The notes beneath the pieces were generated by a model that ran no database searches, was not told where the DNA came from, and saw nothing but the letters and a program-made list of their open reading frames with translations. Made by a program: the position numbers and the translations under genes. DNA of 64,000 nucleotides from Luzula sylvatica (lineage: Eukaryota; Streptophyta; Magnoliopsida; Poales; Juncaceae). Positions within the stretch are counted from its first letter, which is position 1; each line of letters opens with the position of its first letter. This document shows, piece by piece, positions 27,249-39,439 of this stretch. The DNA lies in the NCBI GenBank assembly GCA_946800325.1, contig OX326958.1:70057264-70121263 (forward strand). The letters run 5' to 3'.

Positions 27249-30200
27249 CAGCTGCGCTGCCGAATTTCGAAAATTATGTATTTTGAGCCCGAATTAACAA
27301 AAAATACAGTTTTTTTTGTAATTTCATCTTGAATTATTGAATATGAAGATTGTCCAATTGTAGGTTTCTCAATCTTTCTCCAAATGGCACGATTTTTATA
27401 TCAAAATCGCTCGCCCCGGAGAGAGAAATACAGCAGCGCGAACGAATTTGGGAAATTATGTATTTTGAACCCGAATTAACAGAAAATTCAGTTTTTTTGG
27501 CAATTTCATCATGAATTATTGAATATGAAGATTATCACATTGTAACTTTCTCATACTTTCTCCAAATGGCACGATCTTCATATCAAAATAGCTCGCCTCG
27601 ACGAGAGGAATGCAGTAGCGCCGCCGAATTTCGAAAATTATGTATTTTGAGCCCGAATTAACAAAAAATACAGTTTTTTTTGTAATTTCATCTCGAATTA
27701 TTGAATATGAAGATTGTCCAATTGTAGGTTTCTCAATCTTTCTCCAAGTGGAACAATTTTTATATCAAAATCGCTCGCCCCGGGGAGAGAAATACAGCAG
27801 CGCGAACGAATTTAGCAAATTATGTATTTTGAACCCGAATTAACAGAAAATACAATTTTTTTGGTAATTTCATCATGAATTATTGAATATGAAGATTATC
27901 ACATTGTAACTTTCTCATACTTTCTCCAAATGGCATGATCTTCATATCAAAATCGCTCGCCTCGACGAGAGGAATGCAGCTACGAGGCCGAATTTCGAAA
28001 ATTATGTATTTTGAGCCCGAATTAACAAAAAACACAGTTTTTTTTGTAATTTCATCTTGAATTATTGAATATGAAGATTGTCCAATTGTAGGTTTCTCAA
28101 TCTTTCTCCAAATGGCACGATTTTTATATCAAAATCGCTCGCCCCGGAGAGAGAAATACAGCAGCGCGAACGAATTTGGGAAATTATGTATTTTGAACCC
28201 GAATTAACAGAAAATACAGTTTTTTTGGTAATTTCATCATGAATTATTGAATATGAAGATTATCACATTGTAACTTTCTCATACTTTCTCCAAATGGCAC
28301 GATCTTCATATCAAAATCGCTCAACTCGACGAGAGGAATGCAGCAACGCGGCCGAATTTCGAAAATTATGTATTTTGAGCCCGAATTAACAAAAAATACA
28401 GTTTTTTTTGTAATTTCATCTTGAATTATTGAATATGAAGATTGTCCAATTGTAGGTTTCTCAATCTTTCTCCAAATGGCACGATTTTTATATCAAAATC
28501 GCTCGCCCCGGAGAGAGAAATACAGCAGCGCGAACGAATTTGGGAAATTATGTATTTTGAACCCGAATTAACAGAAAATTCAGTTTTTTTGGTAATTTCA
28601 TCATGAATTATTGAATATGAAGATTATCACATTGTAACTTTCTCATACTTTCTCCAAATGGCACGATCTTCATATCAAAATCGCTCGCCTCGACGAGAGG
28701 AATGCAGCCGCGCGGCCGAATTTCGAAAATTATGTATTTTGAGCCCGAATTAACAAAAAATACAGTTTTTTTTGTAATTTCATCTTGAATTATTGAATAT
28801 GAAGATTGTCCAATTGTAGGTTTCTCAATCTTTCTCCAAATGGCACGATTTTTATATCAAAATCGCTCGCCCCGGAGAGAGAAATACAGCAGCGCGAACG
28901 AATTTGGGAAATTATGTATTTTGAACCCGAATTAACAGAAAATACAGTTTTTTTGGTAATATCATCATGAATTATTGAATATGAAGATTATCACATTGTA
29001 ACTTTCTCATACTTTCTCCAAATGGCACGATCTTCATATCAAAATCGCTCGCCTCGACGAGAGGAATGCAGCTACGAGGCCGAATTTCGAAAATTATGTA
29101 TTTTGAGCCCGAATTAACAAAAAACACAGTTTTTTTTGTAATTTCATCTTGAATTATTGAATATGAAGATTGTCCAATTGTAGGTTTCTCAATCTTTCTC
29201 CAAATGGCACGATTTTTATATCAAAATCGCTCGCCCCGGAGAGAGAAATACAGCAGCGCGAACGAATTTGGCAAATTATGTATTTTGAACCTGAGTTAAC
29301 AGAAAATACAGTTTTTTTGATAATTTCATCATGAATTATTGAATATGAAGATTATCACATTGTAACTTTCTCATACTTTCTCCAAATGGCACGATCTTCA
29401 TATCAAAATCGCTCGCCTCGACGAGAGGAATGCAGCTACGAGGCCGAATTTCGAAAATTATGTATTTTGAGCCCGAATTAACAAAAAACACAGTTTTTTT
29501 TGTAATTTGATCTTGAATTATTGAATATGAAGATTGTCCAATTGTAGGTTTCTCAATCTTTCTCCAAATGGCACGATTTTTATATCAAAATCGCTCGCCC
29601 CGGAGAGAGAAATACAGCAGCGCGAACGAATTTGGGAAATTATGTATTTTGAACCCGAATTAACAGAAAATTCAGTTTTTTTGGTAATTTCATCATGAAT
29701 TATTGAATATGAAGATTATCACATTGTAACTTTCTCATACTTTCTCCAAATGGCACGATCTTCATATCAAAATCGCTCGCCTCGACGAGAGGAATGCAGC
29801 TGCGCTGCCGAATTTCGAAAATTATGTATTTTGAGCCCGAATTAACAAAAAATACAGTTTTTTTTGTAATTTCATCTTGAATTATTGAATATGAAGATTG
29901 TCCAATTGTAGGTTTCTCAATCTTTCTCCAAATGGCACGATTTTTATATCAAAATCGCTCGCCCCGGAGAGAGAAATACAGCAGCGCGAACGAATTTGGG
30001 AAATTATGTATTTTGAACCCGAATTAACAGAAAATTCAGTTTTTTTGGCAATTTCATCATGAATTATTGAATATGAAGATTATCACATTGTAACTTTCTC
30101 ATACTTTCTCCAAATGGCACGATCTTCATATCAAAATAGCTCGCCTCGACGAGAGGAATGCAGTAGCGCCGCCGAATTTCGAAAATTATGTATTTTGAGC

Positions 30201-32208
30201 CCGAATTAACAAAAAATACAGTTTTTTTTGTAATTTCATCTCGAATTATTGAATATGAAGATTGTCCAATTGTAGGTTTCTCAATCTTTCTCCAAGTGGA
30301 ACAATTTTTATATCAAAATCGCTCGCCCCGGGGAGAGAAATACAGCAGCGCGAACGAATTTAGCAAATTATGTATTTTGAACCCGAATTAACAGAAAATA
30401 CAATTTTTTTGGTAATTTCATCATGAATTATTGAATATGAAGATTATCACATTGTAACTTTCTCATACTTTCTCCAAATGGCATGATCTTCATATCAAAA
30501 TCGCTCGCCTCGACGAGAGGAATGCAGCTACGAGGCCGAATTTCGAAAATTATGTATTTTGAGCCCGAATTAACAAAAAACACAGTTTTTTTTGTAATTT
30601 CATCTTGAATTATTGAATATGAAGATTGTCCAATTGTAGGTTTCTCAATCTTTCTCCAAATGGCACGATTTTTATATCAAAATCGCTCGCCCCGGAGAGA
30701 GAAATACAGCAGCGCGAACGAATTTGGGAAATTATGTATTTTGAACCCGAATTAACAGAAAATACAGTTTTTTTGGTAATTTCATCATGAATTATTGAAT
30801 ATGAAGATTATCACATTGTAACTTTCTCATACTTTCTCCAAATGGCACGATCTTCATATCAAAATCGCTCAACTCGACGAGAGGAATGCAGCAACGCGGC
30901 CGAATTTCGAAAATTATGTATTTTGAGCCCGAATTAACAAAAAATACAGTTTTTTTTGTAATTTCATCTTGAATTATTGAATATGAAGATTGTCCAATTG
31001 TAGGTTTCTCAATCTTTCTCCAAATGGCACGATTTTTATATCAAAATCGCTCGCCCCGGAGAGAGAAATACAGCAGCGCGAACGAATTTGGGAAATTATG
31101 TATTTTGAACCCGAATTAACAGAAAATTCAGTTTTTTTGGTAATTTCATCATGAATTATTGAATATGAAGATTATCACATTGTAACTTTCTCATACTTTC
31201 TCCAAATGGCACGATCTTCATATCAAAATCGCTCGCCTCGACGAGAGGAATGCAGCCGCGCGGCCGAATTTCGAAAATTATGTATTTTGAGCCCGAATTA
31301 ACAAAAAATACAGTTTTTTTTGTAATTTCATCTTGAATTATTGAATATGAAGATTGTCCAATTGTAGGTTTCTCAATCTTTCTCCAAATGGCACGATTTT
31401 TATATCAAAATCGCTCGCCCCGGAGAGAGAAATACAGCAGCGCGAACGAATTTGGGAAATTATGTATTTTGAACCCGAATTAACAGAAAATACAGTTTTT
31501 TTGGTAATATCATCATGAATTATTGAATATGAAGATTATCACATTGTAACTTTCTCATACTTTCTCCAAATGGCACGATCTTCATATCAAAATCGCTCGC
31601 CTCGACGAGAGGAATGCAGCTACGAGGCCGAATTTCGAAAATTATGTATTTTGAGCCCGAATTAACAAAAAACACAGTTTTTTTTGTAATTTCATCTTGA
31701 ATTATTGAATATGAAGATTGTCCAATTGTAGGTTTCTCAATCTTTCTCCAAATGGCACGATTTTTATATCAAAATCGCTCGCCCCGGAGAGAGAAATACA
31801 GCAGCGCGAACGAATTTGGCAAATTATGTATTTTGAACCTGAGTTAACAGAAAATACAGTTTTTTTGATAATTTCATCATGAATTATTGAATATGAAGAT
31901 TATCACATTGTAACTTTCTCATACTTTCTCCAAATGGCACGATCTTCATATCAAAATCGCTCGCCTCGACGAGAGGAATGCAGCTACGAGGCCGAATTTC
32001 GAAAATTATGTATTTTGAGCCCGAATTAACAAAAAACACAGTTTTTTTTGTAATTTGATCTTGAATTATTGAATATGAAGATTGTCCAATTGTAGGTTTC
32101 TCAATCTTTCTCCAAATGGCACGATTTTTATATCAAAATCGCTCGCCCCGGAGAGAGAAATACAGCAGCGCGAACGAATTTGGGAAATTATGTATTTTGA
32201 ACCCGAAT
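27249..32208 (+). repeat. Two tandem 2,548-bp HOR units (7 dimers each)
   Basis: Seven linked markers recur at exactly 2,548 bp: CAGCTGCGCTGCC (27,249 and 29,797), TTTGGCAATTTC, GTAGCGCCGCC (27,615 and 30,163), CCAAGTGGAACAAT, CGCTCAACTCG, TAATATCATC and TAATTTGATC (about 29,505 and 32,053). I saw no difference between the copies at the markers compared. The second unit departs from the first at about 32,210 (AATACAG instead of AATTCAG). The duplication looks very recent. Confidence 0.87.
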
Positions 32209-32210
32209 TA

Positions 32211-35200
32211 ACAGAAAATACAGTTTTTTTGGTAATTTCATCATGAATTATTGAATATGAAGATTATCACATTGTAACTTTCTCATACTTTCTCCAAATG
32301 GCACGATCTTCATATCAAAATAGCTCGCCTCGACGAGAGGAATGCAGTAGCGCCGCCGAATTTCGAAAATTATGTATTTTGAGCCCGAATTAACAAAAAA
32401 CACAGTTTTTTTTGTAATTTCATCTTGAATTATTGAATATGAAGATTGTCCAATTGTAGGTTTCTCAATCTTTCTCCAAATGGCACGATTTTTATATCAA
32501 AATCGCTCGCCCCGGAGAGAGAAATACAGCAGCGCGAACGAATTTGGGAAATTATGTATTTTGAACCCGAATTAACAGAAAATACAGTTTTTTTGGTAAT
32601 TTCATCATGAATTATTGAATATGAAGATTATCACATTGTAACTTTCTCATACTTTCTCCAAATGGCACGATCTTCATATCAAAATCGCTCACCTCGACGA
32701 GAGGAATGCAGCAACGCGGCCGAATTTCGAAAATTATGTATTTTGAGCCCGAATTAACAAAAAATACAGTTTTTTTTGTAATTTCATCTTGAATTATTGA
32801 ATATGAAGATTGTCCAATTGTAGGTTTCTCAATCTTTCTCCAAATGGCACGATTTTTATATCAAAATCGCTCGCCCCGGAGAGAGAAATACAGCAGCGCG
32901 AACGAATTTGGGAAATTATGTATTTTGAACCCGAATTAACAGAAAATTCAGTTTTTTTGGTAATTTCATCATGAATTATTGAATATGAAGATTATCACAT
33001 TGTAACTTTCTCATACTTTCTCCAAATGGCACGATCTTCATATCAAAATCGCTCGCCTCGACGAGAGGAATGCAGCCGCGCGGCCGAATTTCGAAAATTA
33101 TGTATTTTGAGCCCGAATTAACAAAAAATACAGTTTTTTTTGTAATTTCATCTTGAATTATTGAATATGAAGATTGTCCAATTGTAGGTTTCTCAATCTT
33201 TCTCCAAATGGCACGATTTTTATATCAAAATCGCTCGCCCCGGAGAGAGAAATACAGCAGCGCGAACGAATTTGGGAAATTATGTATTTTGAACCCGAAT
33301 TAACAGAAAATACAGTTTTTTTGGTAATATCATCATGAATTATTGAATATGAAGATTATCACATTGTAACTTTCTCATACTTTCTCCAAATGGCACGATC
33401 TTCATATCAAAATAGCTCGCCTCGACGAGAGGAATGCAGTAGCGCCGCCGAATTTCGAAAATTATGTATTTTGAGCCCGAATTAACAAAAAATACAGTTT
33501 TTTTTGTAATTTCATCTCGAATTATTGAATATGAAGATTGTCCAATTGTAGGTTTCTCAATCTTTCTCCAAGTGGAACAATTTTTATATCAAAATCGCTC
33601 GCCCCGGGGAGAGAAATACAGCAGCGCGAACGAATTTAGCAAATTATGTATTTTGAACCCGAATTAACAGAAAATACAATTTTTTTGGTAATTTCATCAT
33701 GAATTATTGAATATGAAGATTATCACATTGTAACTTTCTCATACTTTCTCCAAATGGCATGATCTTCATATCAAAATCGCTCGCCTCGATGAGAGGAATG
33801 CAGCTACGAGGCCGAATTTCGAAAATTATGTATTTTGAGCCCGAATTAACAAAAAACACAGTTTTTTTTGTAATTTCATCTTGAATTATTGAATATGAAG
33901 ATTGTCCAATTGTAGGTTTCTCAATCTTTCTCCAAATGGCACGATTTTTATATCAAAATCGCTCGCCCCGGAGAGAGAAATACAGCAGCGCGAACGAATT
34001 TGGCAAATTATGTATTTTGAACCTGAGTTAACAGAAAATACAGTTTTTTTGATAATTTCATCATGAATTATTGAATATGAAGATTATCACATTGTAACTT
34101 TCTCATACTTTCTCCAAATGGCACGATCTTCATATCAAAATCGCTCGCCTCGACGAGAGGAATGCAGCTACGAGGCCGAATTTCGAAAATTATGTATTTT
34201 GAGCCCGAATTAACAAAAAACACAGTTTTTTTTGTAATTTGATCTTGAATTATTGAATATGAAGATTGTCCAATTGTAGGTTTCTCAATCTTTCTCCAAA
34301 TGGCACGATTTTTATATCAAAATCGCTCGCCCCGGAGAGAGAAATACAGCAGCGCGAACGAATTTGGGAAATTATGTATTTTGAACCCGAATTAACAGAA
34401 AATACAGTTTTTTTGGTAATTTCATCATGAATTATTGAATATGAAGATTATCACATTGTAACTTTCTCATACTTTCTCCAAATGGCACGATCTTCATATC
34501 AAAATAGCTCGCCTCGACGAGAGGAATGCAGTAGCGCCGCCGAATTTCGAAAATTATGTATTTTGAGCCCGAATTAACAAAAAACACAGTTTTTTTTGTA
34601 ATTTCATCTTGAATTATTGAATATGAAGATTGTCCAATTGTAGGTTTCTCAATCTTTCTCCAAATGGCACGATTTTTATATCAAAATCGCTCGCCCCGGA
34701 GAGAGAAATACAGCAGCGCGAACGAATTTGGGAAATTATGTATTTTGAACCCGAATTAACAGAAAATACAGTTTTTTTGGTAATTTCATCATGAATTATT
34801 GAATATGAAGATTATCACATTGTAACTTTCTCATACTTTCTCCAAATGGCACGATCTTCATATCAAAATCGCTCACCTCGACGAGAGGAATGCAGCAACG
34901 CGGCCGAATTTCGAAAATTATGTATTTTGAGCCCGAATTAACAAAAAATACAGTTTTTTTTGTAATTTCATCTTGAATTATTGAATATGAAGATTGTCCA
35001 ATTGTAGGTTTCTCAATCTTTCTCCAAATGGCACGATTTTTATATCAAAATCGCTCGCCCCGGAGAGAGAAATACAGCAGCGCGAACGAATTTGGGAAAT
35101 TATGTATTTTGAACCCGAATTAACAGAAAATTCAGTTTTTTTGGTAATTTCATCATGAATTATTGAATATGAAGATTATCACATTGTAACTTTCTCATAC

Positions 35201-36578
35201 TTTCTCCAAATGGCACGATCTTCATATCAAAATCGCTCGCCTCGACGAGAGGAATGCAGCCGCGCGGCCGAATTTCGAAAATTATGTATTTTGAGCCCGA
35301 ATTAACAAAAAATACAGTTTTTTTTGTAATTTCATCTTGAATTATTGAATATGAAGATTGTCCAATTGTAGGTTTCTCAATCTTTCTCCAAATGGCACGA
35401 TTTTTATATCAAAATCGCTCGCCCCGGAGAGAGAAATACAGCAGCGCGAACGAATTTGGGAAATTATGTATTTTGAACCCGAATTAACAGAAAATACAGT
35501 TTTTTTGGTAATATCATCATGAATTATTGAATATGAAGATTATCACATTGTAACTTTCTCATACTTTCTCCAAATGGCACGATCTTCATATCAAAATAGC
35601 TCGCCTCGACGAGAGGAATGCAGTAGCGCCGCCGAATTTCGAAAATTATGTATTTTGAGCCCGAATTAACAAAAAATACAGTTTTTTTTGTAATTTCATC
35701 TCGAATTATTGAATATGAAGATTGTCCAATTGTAGGTTTCTCAATCTTTCTCCAAGTGGAACAATTTTTATATCAAAATCGCTCGCCCCGGGGAGAGAAA
35801 TACAGCAGCGCGAACGAATTTAGCAAATTATGTATTTTGAACCCGAATTAACAGAAAATACAATTTTTTTGGTAATTTCATCATGAATTATTGAATATGA
35901 AGATTATCACATTGTAACTTTCTCATACTTTCTCCAAATGGCATGATCTTCATATCAAAATCGCTCGCCTCGATGAGAGGAATGCAGCTACGAGGCCGAA
36001 TTTCGAAAATTATGTATTTTGAGCCCGAATTAACAAAAAACACAGTTTTTTTTGTAATTTCATCTTGAATTATTGAATATGAAGATTGTCCAATTGTAGG
36101 TTTCTCAATCTTTCTCCAAATGGCACGATTTTTATATCAAAATCGCTCGCCCCGGAGAGAGAAATACAGCAGCGCGAACGAATTTGGCAAATTATGTATT
36201 TTGAACCTGAGTTAACAGAAAATACAGTTTTTTTGATAATTTCATCATGAATTATTGAATATGAAGATTATCACATTGTAACTTTCTCATACTTTCTCCA
36301 AATGGCACGATCTTCATATCAAAATCGCTCGCCTCGACGAGAGGAATGCAGCTACGAGGCCGAATTTCGAAAATTATGTATTTTGAGCCCGAATTAACAA
36401 AAAACACAGTTTTTTTTGTAATTTGATCTTGAATTATTGAATATGAAGATTGTCCAATTGTAGGTTTCTCAATCTTTCTCCAAATGGCACGATTTTTATA
36501 TCAAAATCGCTCGCCCCGGAGAGAGAAATACAGCAGCGCGAACGAATTTGGGAAATTATGTATTTTGAACCCGAATTA
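32211..36578 (+). repeat. Two tandem 2,184-bp HOR units (6 dimers), each with 1,092-bp sub-period
   Basis: GTAGCGCCGCC recurs at 32,347, 33,439, 34,531, 35,623 and 36,715, every 1,092 bp. The rarer CCAAGTGGAACAAT and CCTCGATGAGAGG (33,788 and 35,972) recur only at 2,184 bp, so alternate 1,092-bp blocks differ and the full unit is 2,184 bp. The dimers are drawn from the adjacent 2,548-bp unit with some left out. A partial third unit follows to about 37,100, with AAATGGAACGATTTTAATATC as a modified form of the same marker. Confidence 0.86.
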
Positions 36579-39333
36579 ACAGAAAATACAGTTTTTTTGG
36601 TAATTTCATCATGAATTATTGAATATGAAGATTATCACATTGTAACTTTCTCATACTTTCTCCAAATGGCACGATCTTCATATCAAAATAGCTCGCCTCG
36701 ACGAGAGGAATGCAGTAGCGCCGCCGAATTTCGAAAATTATGTATTTTGAGCCCGAATTAACAAAAAATACAGTTTTTTTTGTAATTTCATCTCGAATTA
36801 TTGAATATGAAGATTGTCCAATTGTAGGTTTCTCAATCTTTCTCCAAATGGAACGATTTTAATATCAAAATCGCTCGCCCCGGGGAGAGAAATACAGCAG
36901 CGCGAACGAATTTAGCAAATTATGTATTTTGAACCCGAATTAACAGAAAATACAATTTTTTTGGTAATTTCATCATGAATTATTGAATATGAAGATTATC
37001 ACATTGTAACTTTCTCATACTTTCTCCAAATGGCACGATCTTCATATCAAAATCGCTCGCCTCGACGAGAGGAATGCAGCTACGAGGCCGAATTTCGAAA
37101 ATTATGTATTTTGAGCCCGAATTAAAAAAAAACACAGTTTTTTTTGTAATTTCATCTTGAATTATTGAATATGAAGATTGTCCAATTGTAGGTTTCTCAA
37201 TCTTTCTCCAAATAGCACGATTTTTATATCAAAATCGCTCGCCCCGGAGAGAGAAATACAGCAGCGCGAACGAATTTGGGAAATTATGTATTTTGAACCC
37301 GAATTAAAAGAAAATACAGTTTTTTTGGTAATTTCATCATGAATTATTGAATATGAAGATTATCACATTGTAACTTTCTCACACTTTCTCCAAATGGCAC
37401 AATCTTCATATCTAAATCGCTCGCCTCGACGAGAGGAATGTAGCCACGCGGTCGAATTTCGAAAATTATGTATTTTGAGCCCGAGTTAACAAAAAATACA
37501 GTTTTTTTTGTAATTTCATCTTGAATTATTGAATATGAAGATTGTCCAATTGTAGGTTTCTCAATCTTTCTCCAAATGGCACGATTTTTATATCAAAATC
37601 GCTCGCCCCGGAGAGAGAAATACAGCAGTGCGAACGAATTTGGCAAATTATGTATTTTGAACCCGAATTAACAGAAAATACAGTTTTTTTGGTAATTTCA
37701 TCATGAATTATTGAATATGAAGATTATCACATTGTAACTTTCTCATACTTTCTCCAAATGGCACGATCTTCATATCAAAATCACTCGCCTCGACGAGAGG
37801 AATGCAGCCACGCGGTCGAATTTCGAAAATTATGTATTTTGAGCCCGAATTAACAAAAAATACAGTTTTTTTTGTAATTTCATCTTGAATTATTGAATAT
37901 GAAGATTGTCCAATTGTAGGTTTCTCAATCTTTCTCCAAATGGCACGATTTTTATATCAAAATCGCTCGCCCCGGAGAGAGAAATACAGCAGCGCGAACG
38001 AATTTGGGAAATTATGTATTTTGAACCAGAATTAACAGAAAATACAGTTTTTTTGGTAATTTCATCATGAATTATTGAATATGAAGATTATCACATTGTA
38101 ACTTTCTCATACTTTCTCCAAATGGCACGATCTTCATATCAAAATCGCTCGCCTCGACGAGAGGAATACAGCTTCGCGGCCGAATTTCGAAAATTATGTA
38201 TTTTCATCCCGAATTGACAAAAAATACAGTTTTTTTTGTAATTTCATCTTGAATTATTGAATATGAAGATTGTCCAATTGTAGGTTTCTCAATCTTTCTC
38301 CAAATGGCACGATTTTTATATCAAAATCGCTCGCCCCGGAGAGAGAAATACAACAGCGCGAACGAATTTGGCAAATAATGTATTTTGAACCCGAATTAAC
38401 AGAAAATTCAGTTTTTTTGGTAATTTCATCATGAATTATTGAATATGAAGATTATCACATTGTAACTTTCTCATACTTTCTCCAAATGGCACGATCTTTA
38501 TATCAAAATCGCTCGCCTCGACGAGAGGAATGCAGCCACGCGATCGAATTTCGAAAATTATGTATTTTGAGCCCGAATTAACAAAAAATACAGTTTTTTT
38601 TGTAATTTCATCTTGAATTATTGAATATGAAGATTGTCCAATTGTAGGTTTCTCAATCTTTCTCCAAATGGCACGATTTTTATATCAAAATCGCTCGCCC
38701 CAGAGAGAGAAATACAGCAGCGCGAACGAATTTGGCAAATTATGTATTTTGAACCCGAATTAACAGAAAATACAGTTTTTTTGGTAATTTCATCATGAAT
38801 TATTGAATATGAAGATTATCACATTGTAACTTTCTCATACTTTCTCCAAATGGCACGATCTTCATATCAAAATCGCTCGCCTCGACGAGAGGAATGCAGC
38901 CACGCGATCGAATTTCGAAAATTATGTATTTTGAGCCCGAATTAACAAAAAATACAGTTTTTTTTGTAATTTCATCTTGAATTATTGAATATGAAGATTG
39001 TCCAATTGTAGGTTTCTCAATCTTTCTCCAAATGGCACGATTTTTATATCAAAATCGCTCGCCCCAGAGAGAGAAATACAGCAGCGCGAACGAATTTGGG
39101 AAATTATGTATTTTGAACCCGAATTAACAGAAAATACAGTTTTTTTGGTAATTTCATCATGAATTATTGAATATGAAGATTATCACATTGTAACTTTCTC
39201 ATACTTTCTCCAAATGGCACGATCTTCATATCAAAATCGCTCGCCTCGACGAGAGGAATGCAGCTGCGCGGTCGAATTTCGAAAATTATGTATTTTGAGC
39301 CCGAATTAACAAAAAATACAGTTTTTTTTGTAA
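36579..39333 (+). repeat. Less ordered end of subfamily 1
   Basis: The dimers here keep the subfamily 1 signature but carry individual variants not seen in tandem copies: TAAAAAAAAACACAG, CACACTTTCTCC, CAGCCACGCGG, CGATCGAATTTC (twice, 364 bp apart near 38,541 and 38,905) and CCCCAGAGAGAG. Homogenisation looks weaker than in 24-36 kb as the zone approaches the subfamily junction. Confidence 0.75.
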
Positions 39334-39439
39334 TTTCATCTTGAATTATTGAATATGAAGATTGTCCAATTGTAGGTTTCTCAATCTTTCTCCAAATATT
39401 TTGAGCACTAATTAACAAAAAATACAGTTTTTTTTGTAA
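39334..39439 (+). repeat. Deleted 106-bp B5'-A3' monomer at subfamily junction
   Basis: A B-type monomer start runs to CTTTCTCCAAAT and jumps directly into the A-type tail ATTTTGAGCACTAATTAACA, losing 76 bp. The GAGCACTAATT variant of the tail is otherwise found only in subfamily 2 (about 42,680, 44,137 and 46,321), so the break lies exactly between the two subfamilies. Another B monomer follows. An open frame on the minus strand across this junction is a by-product, not a gene. Confidence 0.9.

Larger units (their letters stand above)
1..39397 (+). repeat. Satellite subfamily 1 zone
   Basis: In this zone both monomers usually read GAATATGAAG, B monomers carry CCCCGGAGAGAG or CCCCGGGGAGAG, and B ends with GAACCCGAATTAACAG. 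The zone contains the best homogenised HORs of the window. A few copies at about 1,975-2,035, 7,071-7,140, 14,172 and 16,543 carry GAATTTGAAG in a B monomer together with TTTATTTGG; these are linked markers of one duplicated segment. The zone ends abruptly at a deleted monomer. Confidence 0.88.
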
